64,000 nt of DNA, from assembly GCA_024642665.1 (NCBI GenBank), contig JAHEAR010000001.1:28664-92663 (forward strand), in the 5' to 3' direction. Position numbers and translations under genes: made by a program. The DNA is from Bacteroidota bacterium. Its GTDB lineage: Bacteria > Bacteroidota > Bacteroidia > Chitinophagales > Saprospiraceae. Position 1 is the first letter of the stretch. The number at the start of each line of letters is the position of its first letter. A model generated the notes under the pieces. That model saw only the letters and a program-made list of their open reading frames with translations. It did not search any database and was not told where the DNA came from. Positions 9,646 through 19,268 of this stretch are shown here, in pieces.

Positions 9646-9960
9646 GTATTTTATTTACTTTACTGTTTGGCAAGCATGATACGCAACAATAAATATCCGA
9701 ACCAAACCAACTTTAAAGTCGCAAATATCATTGTTTTAACTGATTTAGGTTTTATAATTAGACTAAATCGGGTCTTATTATGCTTAATACAGAGATTGTC
9801 CGACTCATTTCCTGCCTTATTAATGTAAATAGACATATCCTCAGTGTACATTATCAAGGACTTTCAGGACAGTTGATTGCCTTTTTATAGTTTTGGGGGC
9901 TGTAAGCTGAAAAACTTCTTTAACGCTAACCGCTCTACTTTGTCTATAAATGTATTTGAA
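9646..9960. other. Intergenic region, AT-rich, no gene seen
   Basis: A divergent gap of 315 bases between the S41 protease and the BNR protein gene. It must hold promoters for both. No full TAnnTTTG match, hairpin or RNA gene was found. A 65-codon minus-strand frame here has no protein-like features. Confidence 0.5.
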
Positions 9961-12849
9961 ATGAAGATTTATCTCCTCTTGATGATCAGTTTGTTGCTAA
10001 TGCAGGAAGCCGTAATCGCCCAGAACTATCCGACGCCAACTTCGTCCGATGACCAGCTATCCGGATATCAGCAAAGACTTTTATTGCAGGATTCTTCATT
10101 TTTCGCCGGATTACATTTTACCAATATCGGGCCCACAGTATGCAGTGGACGAGTTGTGGATATCGATGTAAATCCCAACAATCCAAATGAAATGTACATT
10201 GCCTATGCCTCAGGAGGACTTTGGTATAGCAATAATAATGGAACTACAATGCAACCTATATTCGATCACGAAGCGAGTATGACGATAGGTGATATTGCCG
10301 TAGACTGGAACACGGGAGTTATATGGGTTGGTACGGGAGAAAATAATTCAAGCAGATCTTCTTATTCAGGTGTCGGCATCTACAAAAGCACTGATAAGGG
10401 AAAATCCTGGACCTGGAAAGGTTTGGGAGAAAGTCAGCACATAGGCAGAATTGTCCTTCATCCTTCAAATCCAAACATACTTCATGTGGCCTGCCTCGGC
10501 GCGCTATACACTGAAAATGAAAATCGCGGTGTGTATAGTAGCTATGATGGCGGTTCGACCTGGTATAAATCATTATACATCAATGCAGAAACCGGCGCTA
10601 TAGATCTGGTCATGGATCCTTCCAATTCAAATGTACTTTACGCAAGTACCTGGGAACGTTCGCGAAAGGCGTGGAATTTTGAAGAAGCAGGAAAAGGGTC
10701 CGGCATTTATAAATCAACCAATGCAGGAAAATCCTGGTCTCTGCTATCTGATGAAAACAATGGCTTCCCGACCGGTGAAGGCGTAGGGCGTATCGGACTG
10801 GAAATTGTAAAAAGTAAAAGCGGAACTATTCTTTATGCCGTAGTAGATAATCAGCAAACCCGACCTGAGAAAGCTAAGGAATCAGACAAATTAACAAAGG
10901 CTGAGTTAAATGAAATGTCAGTGGATTCTTTTTTAGCGCTGACTGATAAAATGATTGCTTCTTATCTGGAGGAGCAGGGATTTCCTGAAAAGTACACCGT
11001 GGACACCATCAGAACTTTAATAAAAAAGGGCACCATCACCCCTGCCACCCTGGTCGAGTATACACAGGATGCTAATAGCCAATTATTCGACACCGAGATC
11101 ATCGGTACCGAAGTGTATACCAGTACCAATAATGGAAAGTCATGGCACAAAACACACGAAGGGTATCTGGATGATGTATTCTATACGTATGGTTATTATT
11201 TTGGCCAGATTCGTGCTTCACAGCGCAACCCGAAAAAATTATATATCATGGGTGTTCCGATTCTTAAGTCTGAAGATGGAGGAGCCACCTGGACATCCAT
11301 TGGTGGTAGAAATGTGCATGGGGATCATCATGCCCTTTGGATCAATCCAAAACTGGACGGCCATCTCATCCTCGGCAATGATGGCGGTCTTCATATAAGT
11401 TATGATGATGGCATGAGTTGGATGAAATGTAATCATCCACAGGTAGCTCAATTTTATAGTGTAGCCGTTGATATGGCTAAACCATATAATGTCTATGGTG
11501 GATTGCAGGACAATGGCGTTTGGGTAGGACCATCAACCGCCATTGCAAATGATGCGTGGCAGGCCTCGGGACATAATCCATACAAAACAATCATGGGCGG
11601 AGATGGCATGCAGGTGGCTGTGGATACCCGTGACAATAACACCGTTTATACCGGATTTCAATTCGGAAATTATTATAAAGTTTCGCGTAGCGATGATCGT
11701 GAGGAATCACGTATCACGCCGGTTCACGATTTAGGACAAAGACCCTATCGATGGAACTGGGAATCCCCCATTCACTTATCCAATCACAATCAGGATATCC
11801 TGTATATGGGGGCAGATCGTGTCTTCAGATCCTTTGATCAGGGGCAACACTTTGATGCGATTTCTGATGATCTGACCTCAGGTTCCAGAGAAGGTGATGT
11901 AGCGTATGGTACTATCGTGTCTCTGCATGAGTCCTCATTAAAGTTTGGTTTGCTCTACGCAGGAAGTGATGACGGACATGTACATGTCACCAAAGATGGC
12001 GGGAATACATGGAAATTAATTTCTGCAGAATTACCGGAATCCTTATGGGTGAGTAGTGTATTTGCAAGTGCGCATGAAGTAGGAAGAGTTTACATTTCTC
12101 TGAATGGATATCGTTTTGATCACTTTGAAAGTTATGTGTATAAATCGGATGACTACGGAGACCATTGGACGCGGGTGGCTACAAGCCTGCCTGCCGAACC
12201 TGTCAATGTAGTCAAAGAAGATCCTGTCAATGAGAATATCATATACATCGGAACAGATCATGGACTATATGTTTCATTAGACCAGGGACAACATGTTATG
12301 CTGCTTGGTGACCTGCCTTTTGTGCCGGTGCATGATCTTGTCATCCACCCAAGGGATAAGGAATTGGTAGCGGCTACACATGGTCGTTCACTCTACAAAG
12401 CGAATGTGCGTTATCTCCAGATGCTACGCCAGGATATGGGTGATACGCTCACGTGTTTTAATGAGAAAGGAGAAATGTTTTTCAGTACCCGATTTGGAAA
12501 TCGATCAGCTTCCTGGATGGAATATAATGAACCTTCTTTTACCTTTCCGGTTTTTACTACGTCAGAAGGCAAAGGGCTACTGCAGGTTTATAGTGATAGT
12601 CTTTTAGTGTATGAGGAACCCATTGAATTAAAGCGAGGATTAAGCGAGTATACCTATCATTTGGAAATGCAGGAATCAGTAGTGAATACGCTAAACGAAA
12701 AGGTAGCTGAGAAGAATCCTGAAAATGAGACTATCGCCAAAAAAGCGGATAATGGAAAATATTATCTGATACCTGGAGATTATCAGATTAAAATTTCCCG
12801 GGAAAATAATCAGTCAGAAGTTTTATTAAAAGTTAAATCAAGAGATTAA
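9961..12849 (+). CDS. Exported BNR/sortilin-type beta-propeller protein ('glycosyl hydrolase' family)
   Basis: I start at the ATG at 9961, giving a 962-residue protein with a signal peptide ending at AVIAQ; a TTG 84 bases upstream adds a non-signal extension. The body has repeated sialidase-type Asp-box motifs (STDKGKSWTW, STNAGKSWSL, STNNGKSWHK, SEDGGATWTS, TKDGGNTWKL, SDDYGDHWTR). This indicates one or two seven-bladed propellers like VPS10/sortilin and the Bacteroidota proteins labelled glycosyl hydrolase. No glycosidase catalytic residues are evident, so an enzymatic role is unproven. There is no clear T9SS tail. Confidence 0.85.
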   Translation: MKIYLLLMISLLLMQEAVIAQNYPTPTSSDDQLSGYQQRLLLQDSSFFAGLHFTNIGPTVCSGRVVDIDVNPNNPNEMYIAYASGGLWYSNNNGTTMQPIFDHEASMTIGDIAVDWNTGVIWVGTGENNSSRSSYSGVGIYKSTDKGKSWTWKGLGESQHIGRIVLHPSNPNILHVACLGALYTENENRGVYSSYDGGSTWYKSLYINAETGAIDLVMDPSNSNVLYASTWERSRKAWNFEEAGKGSGIYKSTNAGKSWSLLSDENNGFPTGEGVGRIGLEIVKSKSGTILYAVVDNQQTRPEKAKESDKLTKAELNEMSVDSFLALTDKMIASYLEEQGFPEKYTVDTIRTLIKKGTITPATLVEYTQDANSQLFDTEIIGTEVYTSTNNGKSWHKTHEGYLDDVFYTYGYYFGQIRASQRNPKKLYIMGVPILKSEDGGATWTSIGGRNVHGDHHALWINPKLDGHLILGNDGGLHISYDDGMSWMKCNHPQVAQFYSVAVDMAKPYNVYGGLQDNGVWVGPSTAIANDAWQASGHNPYKTIMGGDGMQVAVDTRDNNTVYTGFQFGNYYKVSRSDDREESRITPVHDLGQRPYRWNWESPIHLSNHNQDILYMGADRVFRSFDQGQHFDAISDDLTSGSREGDVAYGTIVSLHESSLKFGLLYAGSDDGHVHVTKDGGNTWKLISAELPESLWVSSVFASAHEVGRVYISLNGYRFDHFESYVYKSDDYGDHWTRVATSLPAEPVNVVKEDPVNENIIYIGTDHGLYVSLDQGQHVMLLGDLPFVPVHDLVIHPRDKELVAATHGRSLYKANVRYLQMLRQDMGDTLTCFNEKGEMFFSTRFGNRSASWMEYNEPSFTFPVFTTSEGKGLLQVYSDSLLVYEEPIELKRGLSEYTYHLEMQESVVNTLNEKVAEKNPENETIAKKADNGKYYLIPGDYQIKISRENNQSEVLLKVKSRD

Positions 12850-12859
12850 ATAAAAAATA

Positions 12860-13162
12860 ATGGAATCCAAAAAAACATTTTCCACGTTTAGAAAAATTGC
12901 CTTTTTTGAAGGTCTTTCTTTTCTGGCGTTATTATTTATTGCCATGCCCTTAAAATACCTCATGGACATGCCCCTGGCCGTCAGAATCATGGGAAGTATT
13001 CATGGCGCTCTGTTTGTTGCCTTCGTCATCTACCTGTACCTCGTGTATAATGATTATGGAAAAAATACGAAATGGATGATTAAAGCGTTTGTGGCGTCTG
13101 TCATTCCTTTTGGCACGATCATCATGGATAAGGAATGGAAACAGGAAGAACTGGCTATCTAA
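12860..13162 (+). CDS. DUF3817 membrane protein
   Basis: A 100-residue inner-membrane protein with three predicted transmembrane helices. It has the DUF3817 pattern: FRKIAFFEGLSFLALLF at the N terminus, LKYLMDMPLAVRIMGSIHGALF, and a C-terminal PFGTIIMDKEW segment. The function of the family is unknown. It follows the BNR gene by 10 bases and precedes the S4 gene by 9 bases, so it is probably part of one transcript. Confidence 0.85.
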   Translation: MESKKTFSTFRKIAFFEGLSFLALLFIAMPLKYLMDMPLAVRIMGSIHGALFVAFVIYLYLVYNDYGKNTKWMIKAFVASVIPFGTIIMDKEWKQEELAI

Positions 13163-13171
13163 TCTTTCAAA

Positions 13172-13570
13172 ATGGCTGACAAGGTTAGAATCGACAAGTA
13201 TTTATGGGCGATACGGATTTTTAAGTCGCGCAGTCTGGCTACCGAAGCCTGCAAAAATGGCAAAGTCAAATTGCATGATACTTCCGCTAAACCTTCCACA
13301 CTGATTGTTCCGGGTGATGTCATTGATGTCATCAAGGATGGATTCCGATTAAAGTACAAGGTTATCACCTTACTTGAAAAAAGAGTGTCCTCGGTGCTGG
13401 CGAAACCTTGCTATGAAGACCTAACACCGGAAGAGGAAATTTTAAAATACAAAAGCTGGTTTATCGGAAAAGCTGCCCCGGAACGTCGGGATAAAGGAAC
13501 CGGTCGTCCCACAAAAAGAGAACGTCGGGATATAGATGATTTCAAACTGTATTACGATGGGGAAGATTAA
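13172..13570 (+). CDS. S4-domain RNA-binding protein (Hsp15/HslR-like)
   Basis: A 132-residue protein with an N-terminal S4 domain (VRIDKYLWAIRIFKSRSLATEAC, then GKVKLHD and KPSTLIVPGDVI) and a basic C-terminal tail (GRPTKRERRDIDDF). This matches HslR/Hsp15-like proteins. In E. coli Hsp15 binds stalled 50S subunits carrying nascent peptidyl-tRNA. The same role here is inferred from the family. It overlaps no neighbour and ends a short rightward operon. Confidence 0.85.
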   Translation: MADKVRIDKYLWAIRIFKSRSLATEACKNGKVKLHDTSAKPSTLIVPGDVIDVIKDGFRLKYKVITLLEKRVSSVLAKPCYEDLTPEEEILKYKSWFIGKAAPERRDKGTGRPTKRERRDIDDFKLYYDGED

Positions 13571-13610
13571 ACGATAGCATACACATTCCTCAGACCGTTT
13601 TTTTCTTACT

Positions 13611-14780
13611 TCAATTCCCGTGCTCCCGACCAAGCTCCTTGCCGGATTGAACAGCCTTGTCCAGTTCTAAATCTTCTTCAGTTTGCAGACTGACTAACTT
13701 TCGCCCCGGAGCAACAGGTTGCCCGGCATCTACCCAAGCCGTATACCATAAATCACCCACAGACTTGACGGCCAGTCGAAAACGATCCTCCACCATGTGA
13801 TCCATCGCCTGATCATAGGCTCGGGCAAAACCTTCACATTGTGTACGAACGGTTTTGTCAAGACGGTTATCAAAACACCATTGTTTATCAGAAGGAAAGG
13901 TTATGCTCAATTCTTTTTCAAGCCCTAATACTTTTTCCACTTCCTTATGACTGCTCAGCACGATATCCCAAAAATAAGTTTCCGGATCATTGACATACGT
14001 CGCCTGCCCAACGATCATATCAAATTCGTCAATGGCAAATAATTCCGGAATTCTACTTTCCCAAAAAGCATGGATGCCCAGCTGATCCGTGAGTTGACCA
14101 TTATAGTTTGACGTAGTATGCAAAGGCACGCAGGCATCGGCTATATAATGTCCAAATTCAGCAGAGGTGCGCAATACTTTGTTCAGATCATTCTCTTTAA
14201 ACGCTGCGGTCAGTCGACGCAACATGGATTGCAAATGGAAGGGCACAATCCCATGCGCAGAAAATACATCCGCTATATATATTGTCGAACGACCATCACA
14301 TATCAGGTCGGGAAAAAGTTTCGTTACGCTGTCGCATGGAATCGTCGCGTCATCTTCATAATACTGACGCAGATAAAATTTTCTAACCAAATTCAAACGT
14401 GCTTTATGATCCGACAGACTATCCTTCCATTGTTCATAGGGATAAGCCTTTATCAGAAAAGTTGTATCGCTTCCGGCGAGCGTATACAATTCAACATTTA
14501 AGGCCAGGACTTCGTCCCATTTTCTGGGCACGTGGTCAAAAGACTTGTCACCCCAATGATCAAGATCTATATAATGGCGGACTGCTTCATGTTTTGTGGC
14601 ATATCTCCTTTTGTCCGGATCTACTGCATGATCCGCCAGATAATCTATATACGGCTTATACCATGCGATCATTTCTGTCGGTACGGTATAGACGGCTACC
14701 CGATTGATTAACCGATGGCCAAAAAAACCCCAGTCGGCACTACTGATGATTGTGATGATATAAATCCAGGTGGCAATCAT
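13611..14780 (-). CDS. Exported phospholipase C/P1-nuclease-fold protein
   Basis: A 389-residue protein with a short hydrophobic N terminus followed directly by WGFFGHRLINRVAV. This arrangement, with a tryptophan at or near the mature N terminus, is typical of zinc-dependent phospholipase C / S1-P1 nuclease folds. Other likely zinc ligands are HYIDLDHWGD, HGIVPFHLQ and FGHYIADACVPLHTT. The family cleaves phosphate esters in lipids or nucleic acids, and which one cannot be told here. It overlaps the DUF4340 gene by 4 bases (ATGA), so it is translationally coupled to the gld-associated operon. Confidence 0.75.
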   Translation of the reverse strand: MIATWIYIITIISSADWGFFGHRLINRVAVYTVPTEMIAWYKPYIDYLADHAVDPDKRRYATKHEAVRHYIDLDHWGDKSFDHVPRKWDEVLALNVELYTLAGSDTTFLIKAYPYEQWKDSLSDHKARLNLVRKFYLRQYYEDDATIPCDSVTKLFPDLICDGRSTIYIADVFSAHGIVPFHLQSMLRRLTAAFKENDLNKVLRTSAEFGHYIADACVPLHTTSNYNGQLTDQLGIHAFWESRIPELFAIDEFDMIVGQATYVNDPETYFWDIVLSSHKEVEKVLGLEKELSITFPSDKQWCFDNRLDKTVRTQCEGFARAYDQAMDHMVEDRFRLAVKSVGDLWYTAWVDAGQPVAPGRKLVSLQTEEDLELDKAVQSGKELGREHGN

Positions 14781-15760
14781 TCACCGAAAAAATAATCATA
14801 GGATCGAAATGCACCTTTCATCACTTCATGCTGACCAAGCATAAAATCCCTTCCTTCATAATTAATAAAATAGCGCGATACCGGCGGAGAAAATTCAGAT
14901 GGGTTTGGTGTTCGTATAGGATAGAATGTTAATTTAGAAGTACTGTCATCATAGATCATACGCATTTCGAGGAACGGTACCGACTGCAATACGCTGTCCC
15001 TTTCCGGAGCATCATTCATGAAGTCTTCGCAAGCGAGTTTACTGAGAATGGTATAATACGATTTTACTCTGTTGTTGACCTCTCCATTTTTTCGGGGAGT
15101 CGTGGAAAATAACGGAGCCACTTCATAGGAATTCCCTTTGTGAAAGATCATAAAGCTATGCTCTCGCTGAAGGGGATAATGGACTTTCAACGTATCTATT
15201 TTTTCATTGTCTTCCATCCAAAAGCGCACATCACGCCAGTCTACCGGCCTGAGTTCATATCGGGCGCGAAGTCCTCCATCAAAACCAGGTTGATACAGAC
15301 AATAAGGTTGGGAAGTGCCTTCTTTAAGAAAATAAGTGCCTCGTTCGTCCTGTGTGACGCCGCCTACATAATAGTTCAATAGTTCTTTTCCCGATAGATC
15401 AAATATTTCAACATGAATCCCGGAGACAGCCATCGTTGGAAGAATATTAGCAATGGCAGCTTTGTTAGGGATATGTTCCAAGTGTTGCGTTTGAATCCCT
15501 CTTAGCAGATGATCAATGGTCGATTGTCTTGCTCTGTGCAGACCATTGATCAGCCAATGATCGCCTGATCTTGTCAAATCAGATCTGGAACCATCCTTGT
15601 GTGAAAGAATGATCCTTCCGATTTGACTGATATCTTCAATTTTAAAATTACTCTCTGCTCTGTCGATGTTATTGGAAACATCTTCTTTATTGGTGTACAG
15701 GTAAAAAACGCCAATGGCTGCCAAGGCCAGGACAATAAGAAGTAAGATATTTTTATTCAT
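14777..15760 (-). CDS. DUF4340 domain protein, membrane-anchored
   Basis: A 327-residue protein with one N-terminal transmembrane helix (ILLLIVLALAAIGVFYLY) and a periplasmic domain of the DUF4340 type: LILSHKDGSRSDLTRSGDHWLING-like strands, then YYVGGVTQDERGTYF and LRPVDWRDVRFW. DUF4340 proteins are often encoded next to Gld-type ABC exporters and their GldG-like auxiliary proteins, as here, suggesting an accessory part of that complex. The biochemical role is unknown. Coupled by overlap to the downstream gene. Confidence 0.8.
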   Translation of the reverse strand: MNKNILLLIVLALAAIGVFYLYTNKEDVSNNIDRAESNFKIEDISQIGRIILSHKDGSRSDLTRSGDHWLINGLHRARQSTIDHLLRGIQTQHLEHIPNKAAIANILPTMAVSGIHVEIFDLSGKELLNYYVGGVTQDERGTYFLKEGTSQPYCLYQPGFDGGLRARYELRPVDWRDVRFWMEDNEKIDTLKVHYPLQREHSFMIFHKGNSYEVAPLFSTTPRKNGEVNNRVKSYYTILSKLACEDFMNDAPERDSVLQSVPFLEMRMIYDDSTSKLTFYPIRTPNPSEFSPPVSRYFINYEGRDFMLGQHEVMKGAFRSYDYFFGE

Positions 15761-15839
15761 TTTTCAATTTATGTCGACTACCCTAAGGCAGTATGAAACG
15801 TATAATTTTTTGTTCAATCATTCCAACCAACATTTGTCA

Positions 15840-17558
15840 TCAGGCGGCCGGTTGATGGTACTTTCGTCTTCTTAGAAATTGATACAACAATCCAAGGATT
15901 AAAATCATCCCTAAAGGTCCCAGTATATTAATGAGTTGCCATTTGACACCTTCTTCTTTTGCCTTTACCGTATTTAAAAGACGTAATTTAATATCCTTTG
16001 ATCTGGCTTCCAGCACGCCCGACTCATCCAGCATATACTCAATCGCATTTAGCAGAAAATCTCTGTTTCCGGTGAATGTGGTGTTTTCATATTTATTGTA
16101 TCCTAAAGGTGCCGTTTCACCGGTACCGGTATTGACAAGATTTTTAATGATATCACCATCAGTGACGACGAGTATTTTCGCAGAATCTCCGGAGGCTTTA
16201 TACGTCAGACCGGCATTATCAAGGACTTGCAATTGTTCGTTGGAGAGTCTGTTTTGGTAAAAGGACTCAAAGGCGCCTTCCAGCATCACCGCAAAAGACT
16301 GAGGTCCTTTGTTAAATAATTTTGGATCCGGTTCTTCACGAAGAATATCAAAATTCAAACGCACCGGGGTCATTTGTATTCTACTGTATGGCGAAGAGGT
16401 AAGCAAAATAGTTTTTTGAATATCCGTAGCGGTCTGAATGGTATCAATACTGCCGGGAAATTCGAGTTGTATTCTGTCTAATCCCTTGGTGATGGGATGA
16501 TCGGAGATCGATGAAATCAACGGATGATAATACCATGGAAATAATTCCGTCTGAGGTTTATCCCCCTGCATGCCCACCACCATTGGAATGCGTGTACATT
16601 GAACATCAAGCACCAGATTTGTATTGATTCTGGCCCCCAGTTTAAACAACAACGGATTCAGGTTTACATCATTCGGAGGTGGAATAAAGAATTTATTATT
16701 TCCAATACTATCCAATGAAACAATCAAGGGGTCAATGAGAAAAATAACATGCCCGCCATGCATGATATACTGATCCAGCATAAAAAGTTTTACCTCCGAA
16801 AACGCTTTCATTGGTTTCGCTATGATCAGTACTTTGATTTCTTTCGGAATTTGGACGACACTATCCAAATCAATTCGGTTGACCGCATACGCATTGGTCA
16901 AATCTTTTTCAAAAGCAGCCGTTTGAAAACGATTGAGCTCACCCTGACCGGTAGTGAAGGCAACAATCCGTTTACTTTTTGCTTTGATTTTTTGAATTCC
17001 ATCAGCCAGCTTATATTCCAGCAGGCTTATACTATTGTTCAGAATGACTTCTTTATCAGCTCCCGGTATATCATCCTGCAAAAGGGTTACAGGAATACTC
17101 CGGGTACCATAGTTGATGATCGCAAAAGGATAAATATACTGCGCCGAAGCACCGGCCGCATCACTGATGCGAAGCTTGGTTGGAATGAGTCCATCTTTTG
17201 CCAGCTGATTTCGCCGATCATTTACTTCTTCGATGGTCCCATCATTAGGATTTTCAAAATTGTATTCTATTTGTGGGCTTACCTGCGCAAACCTCCTCAA
17301 CATATCTTCAGTAGATTCCTGCAAACGTTTAAATCCGGCAGGAAACGTTCCATCAAGGAGCACCTTGATATAGATTTTATCCTCCAATCCATTCAACAAG
17401 GTTTTTGTGGCCGGAGACAACGTAAATTTTCTCTCCTCCGTTGCATCAATCGTAGTGTGCAACCATTGCGAACCAATATAAAACAGCAGCAGGATGCCGG
17501 AAATCAGCAAACCTGAGGTCAATACCTTTTTATGTTCGGTTGAAAATATTTTTGCCAT
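15840..17558 (-). CDS. gldG: Gliding-motility ABC exporter auxiliary protein GldG
   Basis: A 572-residue protein with an N-terminal transmembrane helix, a large periplasmic part resembling ABC-type uncharacterised transport proteins (TEERKFTLSPATKTLL near residue 40, IAFTTGQGE-like region, HGGHVIFLIDPL), and a C-terminal helix (LINILGPLGMILILGLLYQFL) with an RRRKY tail. Length and layout match GldG, which with GldA and GldF forms an ABC transporter tied to gliding in Flavobacterium. It follows gldF by 6 bases, in the standard order gldA-gldF-gldG. Confidence 0.9.
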   Translation of the reverse strand: MAKIFSTEHKKVLTSGLLISGILLLFYIGSQWLHTTIDATEERKFTLSPATKTLLNGLEDKIYIKVLLDGTFPAGFKRLQESTEDMLRRFAQVSPQIEYNFENPNDGTIEEVNDRRNQLAKDGLIPTKLRISDAAGASAQYIYPFAIINYGTRSIPVTLLQDDIPGADKEVILNNSISLLEYKLADGIQKIKAKSKRIVAFTTGQGELNRFQTAAFEKDLTNAYAVNRIDLDSVVQIPKEIKVLIIAKPMKAFSEVKLFMLDQYIMHGGHVIFLIDPLIVSLDSIGNNKFFIPPPNDVNLNPLLFKLGARINTNLVLDVQCTRIPMVVGMQGDKPQTELFPWYYHPLISSISDHPITKGLDRIQLEFPGSIDTIQTATDIQKTILLTSSPYSRIQMTPVRLNFDILREEPDPKLFNKGPQSFAVMLEGAFESFYQNRLSNEQLQVLDNAGLTYKASGDSAKILVVTDGDIIKNLVNTGTGETAPLGYNKYENTTFTGNRDFLLNAIEYMLDESGVLEARSKDIKLRLLNTVKAKEEGVKWQLINILGPLGMILILGLLYQFLRRRKYHQPAA

Positions 17559-17564
17559 CAGCTA

Positions 17565-18293
17565 TTAGTTGCGCTTTTTTATGGAGACCCAGGTCCATGT
17601 GAGACACAAACCAATCAAACAAATAAAATACATCAGGTCTCGTGTGTCAATCACTCCGCGACTAATCGAATGATAGTGATAGTCTATCCCCAGGGATTCA
17701 ATAATCGCATCAAGACTTCCGGTAAATGAGGCCAGCTTACTGATAAAATAAAACCCATAATACAATACAAAGCAAAGGAATACTGCCAAAACAAATGCTA
17801 CGATCTGATTGGATGTCAGCGATGAGGCAAAAATACCAACTGCACAAAACACGGACCCAAGAAAAAACAATCCCAAGTACGAGGCGGCAATTTGCCCTAA
17901 ATCAATATTTCCCGGAGGTGATCCCAGTTGATAGATGGAGAAAACATAAATAATGGTCGGCACCAGCGCGATGAACAACCACGTGATGGTCGCCAGATAT
18001 TTTCCAAATACAATTTGCCATGGAGAGACAGGTCGCGTCAGCAGAATTTCCAATGTTGCATTCTGGCGCTCTTCCGCAAAAGTCCGCATGGTAAACGCCG
18101 GAATCAGGAAAATAAAAATCAATGGTGAAATTTCAAAAAGTGCATCGATACTTGCAAAAGGTGTTTGCAGCAAACTGAAATCAGGAAACACCCACAGGAC
18201 AAGCCCTAATACGGCTAGCAGCAAGCCTACGGTGATGTAGGCGATCATCGAGCTGAAATAACTTCCAAGTTCTCTGAGGTATATTGCTCTCAT
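17565..18293 (-). CDS. gldF: Gliding-motility ABC exporter permease GldF
   Basis: A 242-residue ABC-2 type permease with six predicted transmembrane helices. It carries the conserved cytoplasmic-side pattern RTFAEERQNATLEILLTRPVSPWQIVFGKYLA (seen as MRTFAEERQ and LLTRPVSPW), typical of GldF and NosY-like permeases. It overlaps gldA by 4 bases and sits 6 bases before gldG, so the three subunits are translated in a coupled way. Confidence 0.92.
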   Translation of the reverse strand: MRAIYLRELGSYFSSMIAYITVGLLLAVLGLVLWVFPDFSLLQTPFASIDALFEISPLIFIFLIPAFTMRTFAEERQNATLEILLTRPVSPWQIVFGKYLATITWLFIALVPTIIYVFSIYQLGSPPGNIDLGQIAASYLGLFFLGSVFCAVGIFASSLTSNQIVAFVLAVFLCFVLYYGFYFISKLASFTGSLDAIIESLGIDYHYHSISRGVIDTRDLMYFICLIGLCLTWTWVSIKKRN

Positions 18294-19201
18294 GAGGGTT
18301 TATTGGTAAGTTGTTGAAAAATATTTTCGACACTGTCTCTGATCGTTGTCATCTCAAGAATTTTAAGATTCTTGCTGATCGCAAAGTCAAATATGGCTTC
18401 ATTCAGGGTATGCTTTCCTCCTGTAATGAGGAAACGGTTTTCACCCAGACTTTTATGTTTTTCATAATCTTTTATCAAGGCAAGTGTCTGATCTGCGACA
18501 GCTCTTGAAAAAACAACTTCCACCTGATACTGACTGGTCAGGTTATCGCTCAGCATCTGGATATTACCATCCCCGACGATAACGCCTTTATTGATAATCA
18601 CTACCCGATCACAAAGCGCCTGCACTTCCTGCATAATATGTGTAGAAAGTAAAATCGTTTTTTCTTTTCCAAGATTGCGGATAAGTTGCCTGATTTCGAC
18701 CAGCTGATTCGGATCCAATCCTGAGGTAGGTTCATCCAAAATGAGAACTTCCGGATCATGCAAAATGGCCTGCGCTAATCCAACGCGCTGGCGGTAACCT
18801 TTGGAGAGTTCTCTGATAAGTTTTTGACGCTCCGGTAAAAGGCCGGTTATCTCAAGCACCTTTTCAATACGTTCTTTAGGCTGACTGATTTTATAGATCC
18901 TGGCCACGTAATTCAGGTATTCTACGACATACATGTCCAGATAAAGAGGATTATTCTCAGGGAGATAACCGATAGCTGCTCTGATTTGATGATTTTCCTC
19001 CGTGACCACGGTATCATTTACTTTTATTTCACCGGTATCCGGGCTCAGATAGCCCGTGATCATGCGCATGGTCGTCGTTTTGCCGGCACCATTAGGACCC
19101 AGAAAACCAAGAATCTCCCCTTTACCTACACGAAAGGAGATATCATTGACAGCCATTTGCTGCCCAAATTGCTTGGAAAGGTTGGATACGTCAATAGCCA
19201 A
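18290..19201 (-). CDS. gldA: Gliding-motility ABC exporter ATP-binding subunit GldA
   Basis: A 303-residue ABC ATPase. Walker A is FLGPNGAGKTTTMR at residues ~34-47, the Q-loop region has GYLPENNPLYL, the signature is LSKGYRQRVGLAQ, Walker B is VLILDEPTSGLDP, and the switch histidine is in LLSTHIMQE. The C-terminal ~70 residues match the GldA/NosF accessory domain. The start appears to be TTG at 19201: no in-frame ATG exists upstream after a -7 promoter element at 19231-19238. First gene of the leftward gld operon. Confidence 0.93.
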   Translation of the reverse strand: MAIDVSNLSKQFGQQMAVNDISFRVGKGEILGFLGPNGAGKTTTMRMITGYLSPDTGEIKVNDTVVTEENHQIRAAIGYLPENNPLYLDMYVVEYLNYVARIYKISQPKERIEKVLEITGLLPERQKLIRELSKGYRQRVGLAQAILHDPEVLILDEPTSGLDPNQLVEIRQLIRNLGKEKTILLSTHIMQEVQALCDRVVIINKGVIVGDGNIQMLSDNLTSQYQVEVVFSRAVADQTLALIKDYEKHKSLGENRFLITGGKHTLNEAIFDFAISKNLKILEMTTIRDSVENIFQQLTNKPS

Positions 19202-19230
19202 TGCAGGGAAACTTTAAGTTAATTCGCCCG

Positions 19231-19238
19231 CAAAAATA
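19231..19238 (-). promoter_or_regulatory. -7 element (TATTTTTG) for the gldAFG operon
   Basis: A full TAnnTTTG match on the minus strand, 30 bases upstream of the TTG start of gldA. The spacing leaves a leader of roughly 25 bases. A -33 TTTG is not evident. Confidence 0.5.
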
Positions 19239-19268
19239 GGGTAAATTGTCTATAGGGAAGTGGATTCA

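Noticed and set aside
9660..9857. 65-codon minus-strand ORF upstream of the S41 gene
   Set aside because: AT-rich, no recognised motif, and in the promoter gap of a divergent gene pair.
16749..17516. 255-codon plus-strand ORF opposite gldG
   Set aside because: Lies completely within the well-supported gldG gene in antisense and has no protein-like features.
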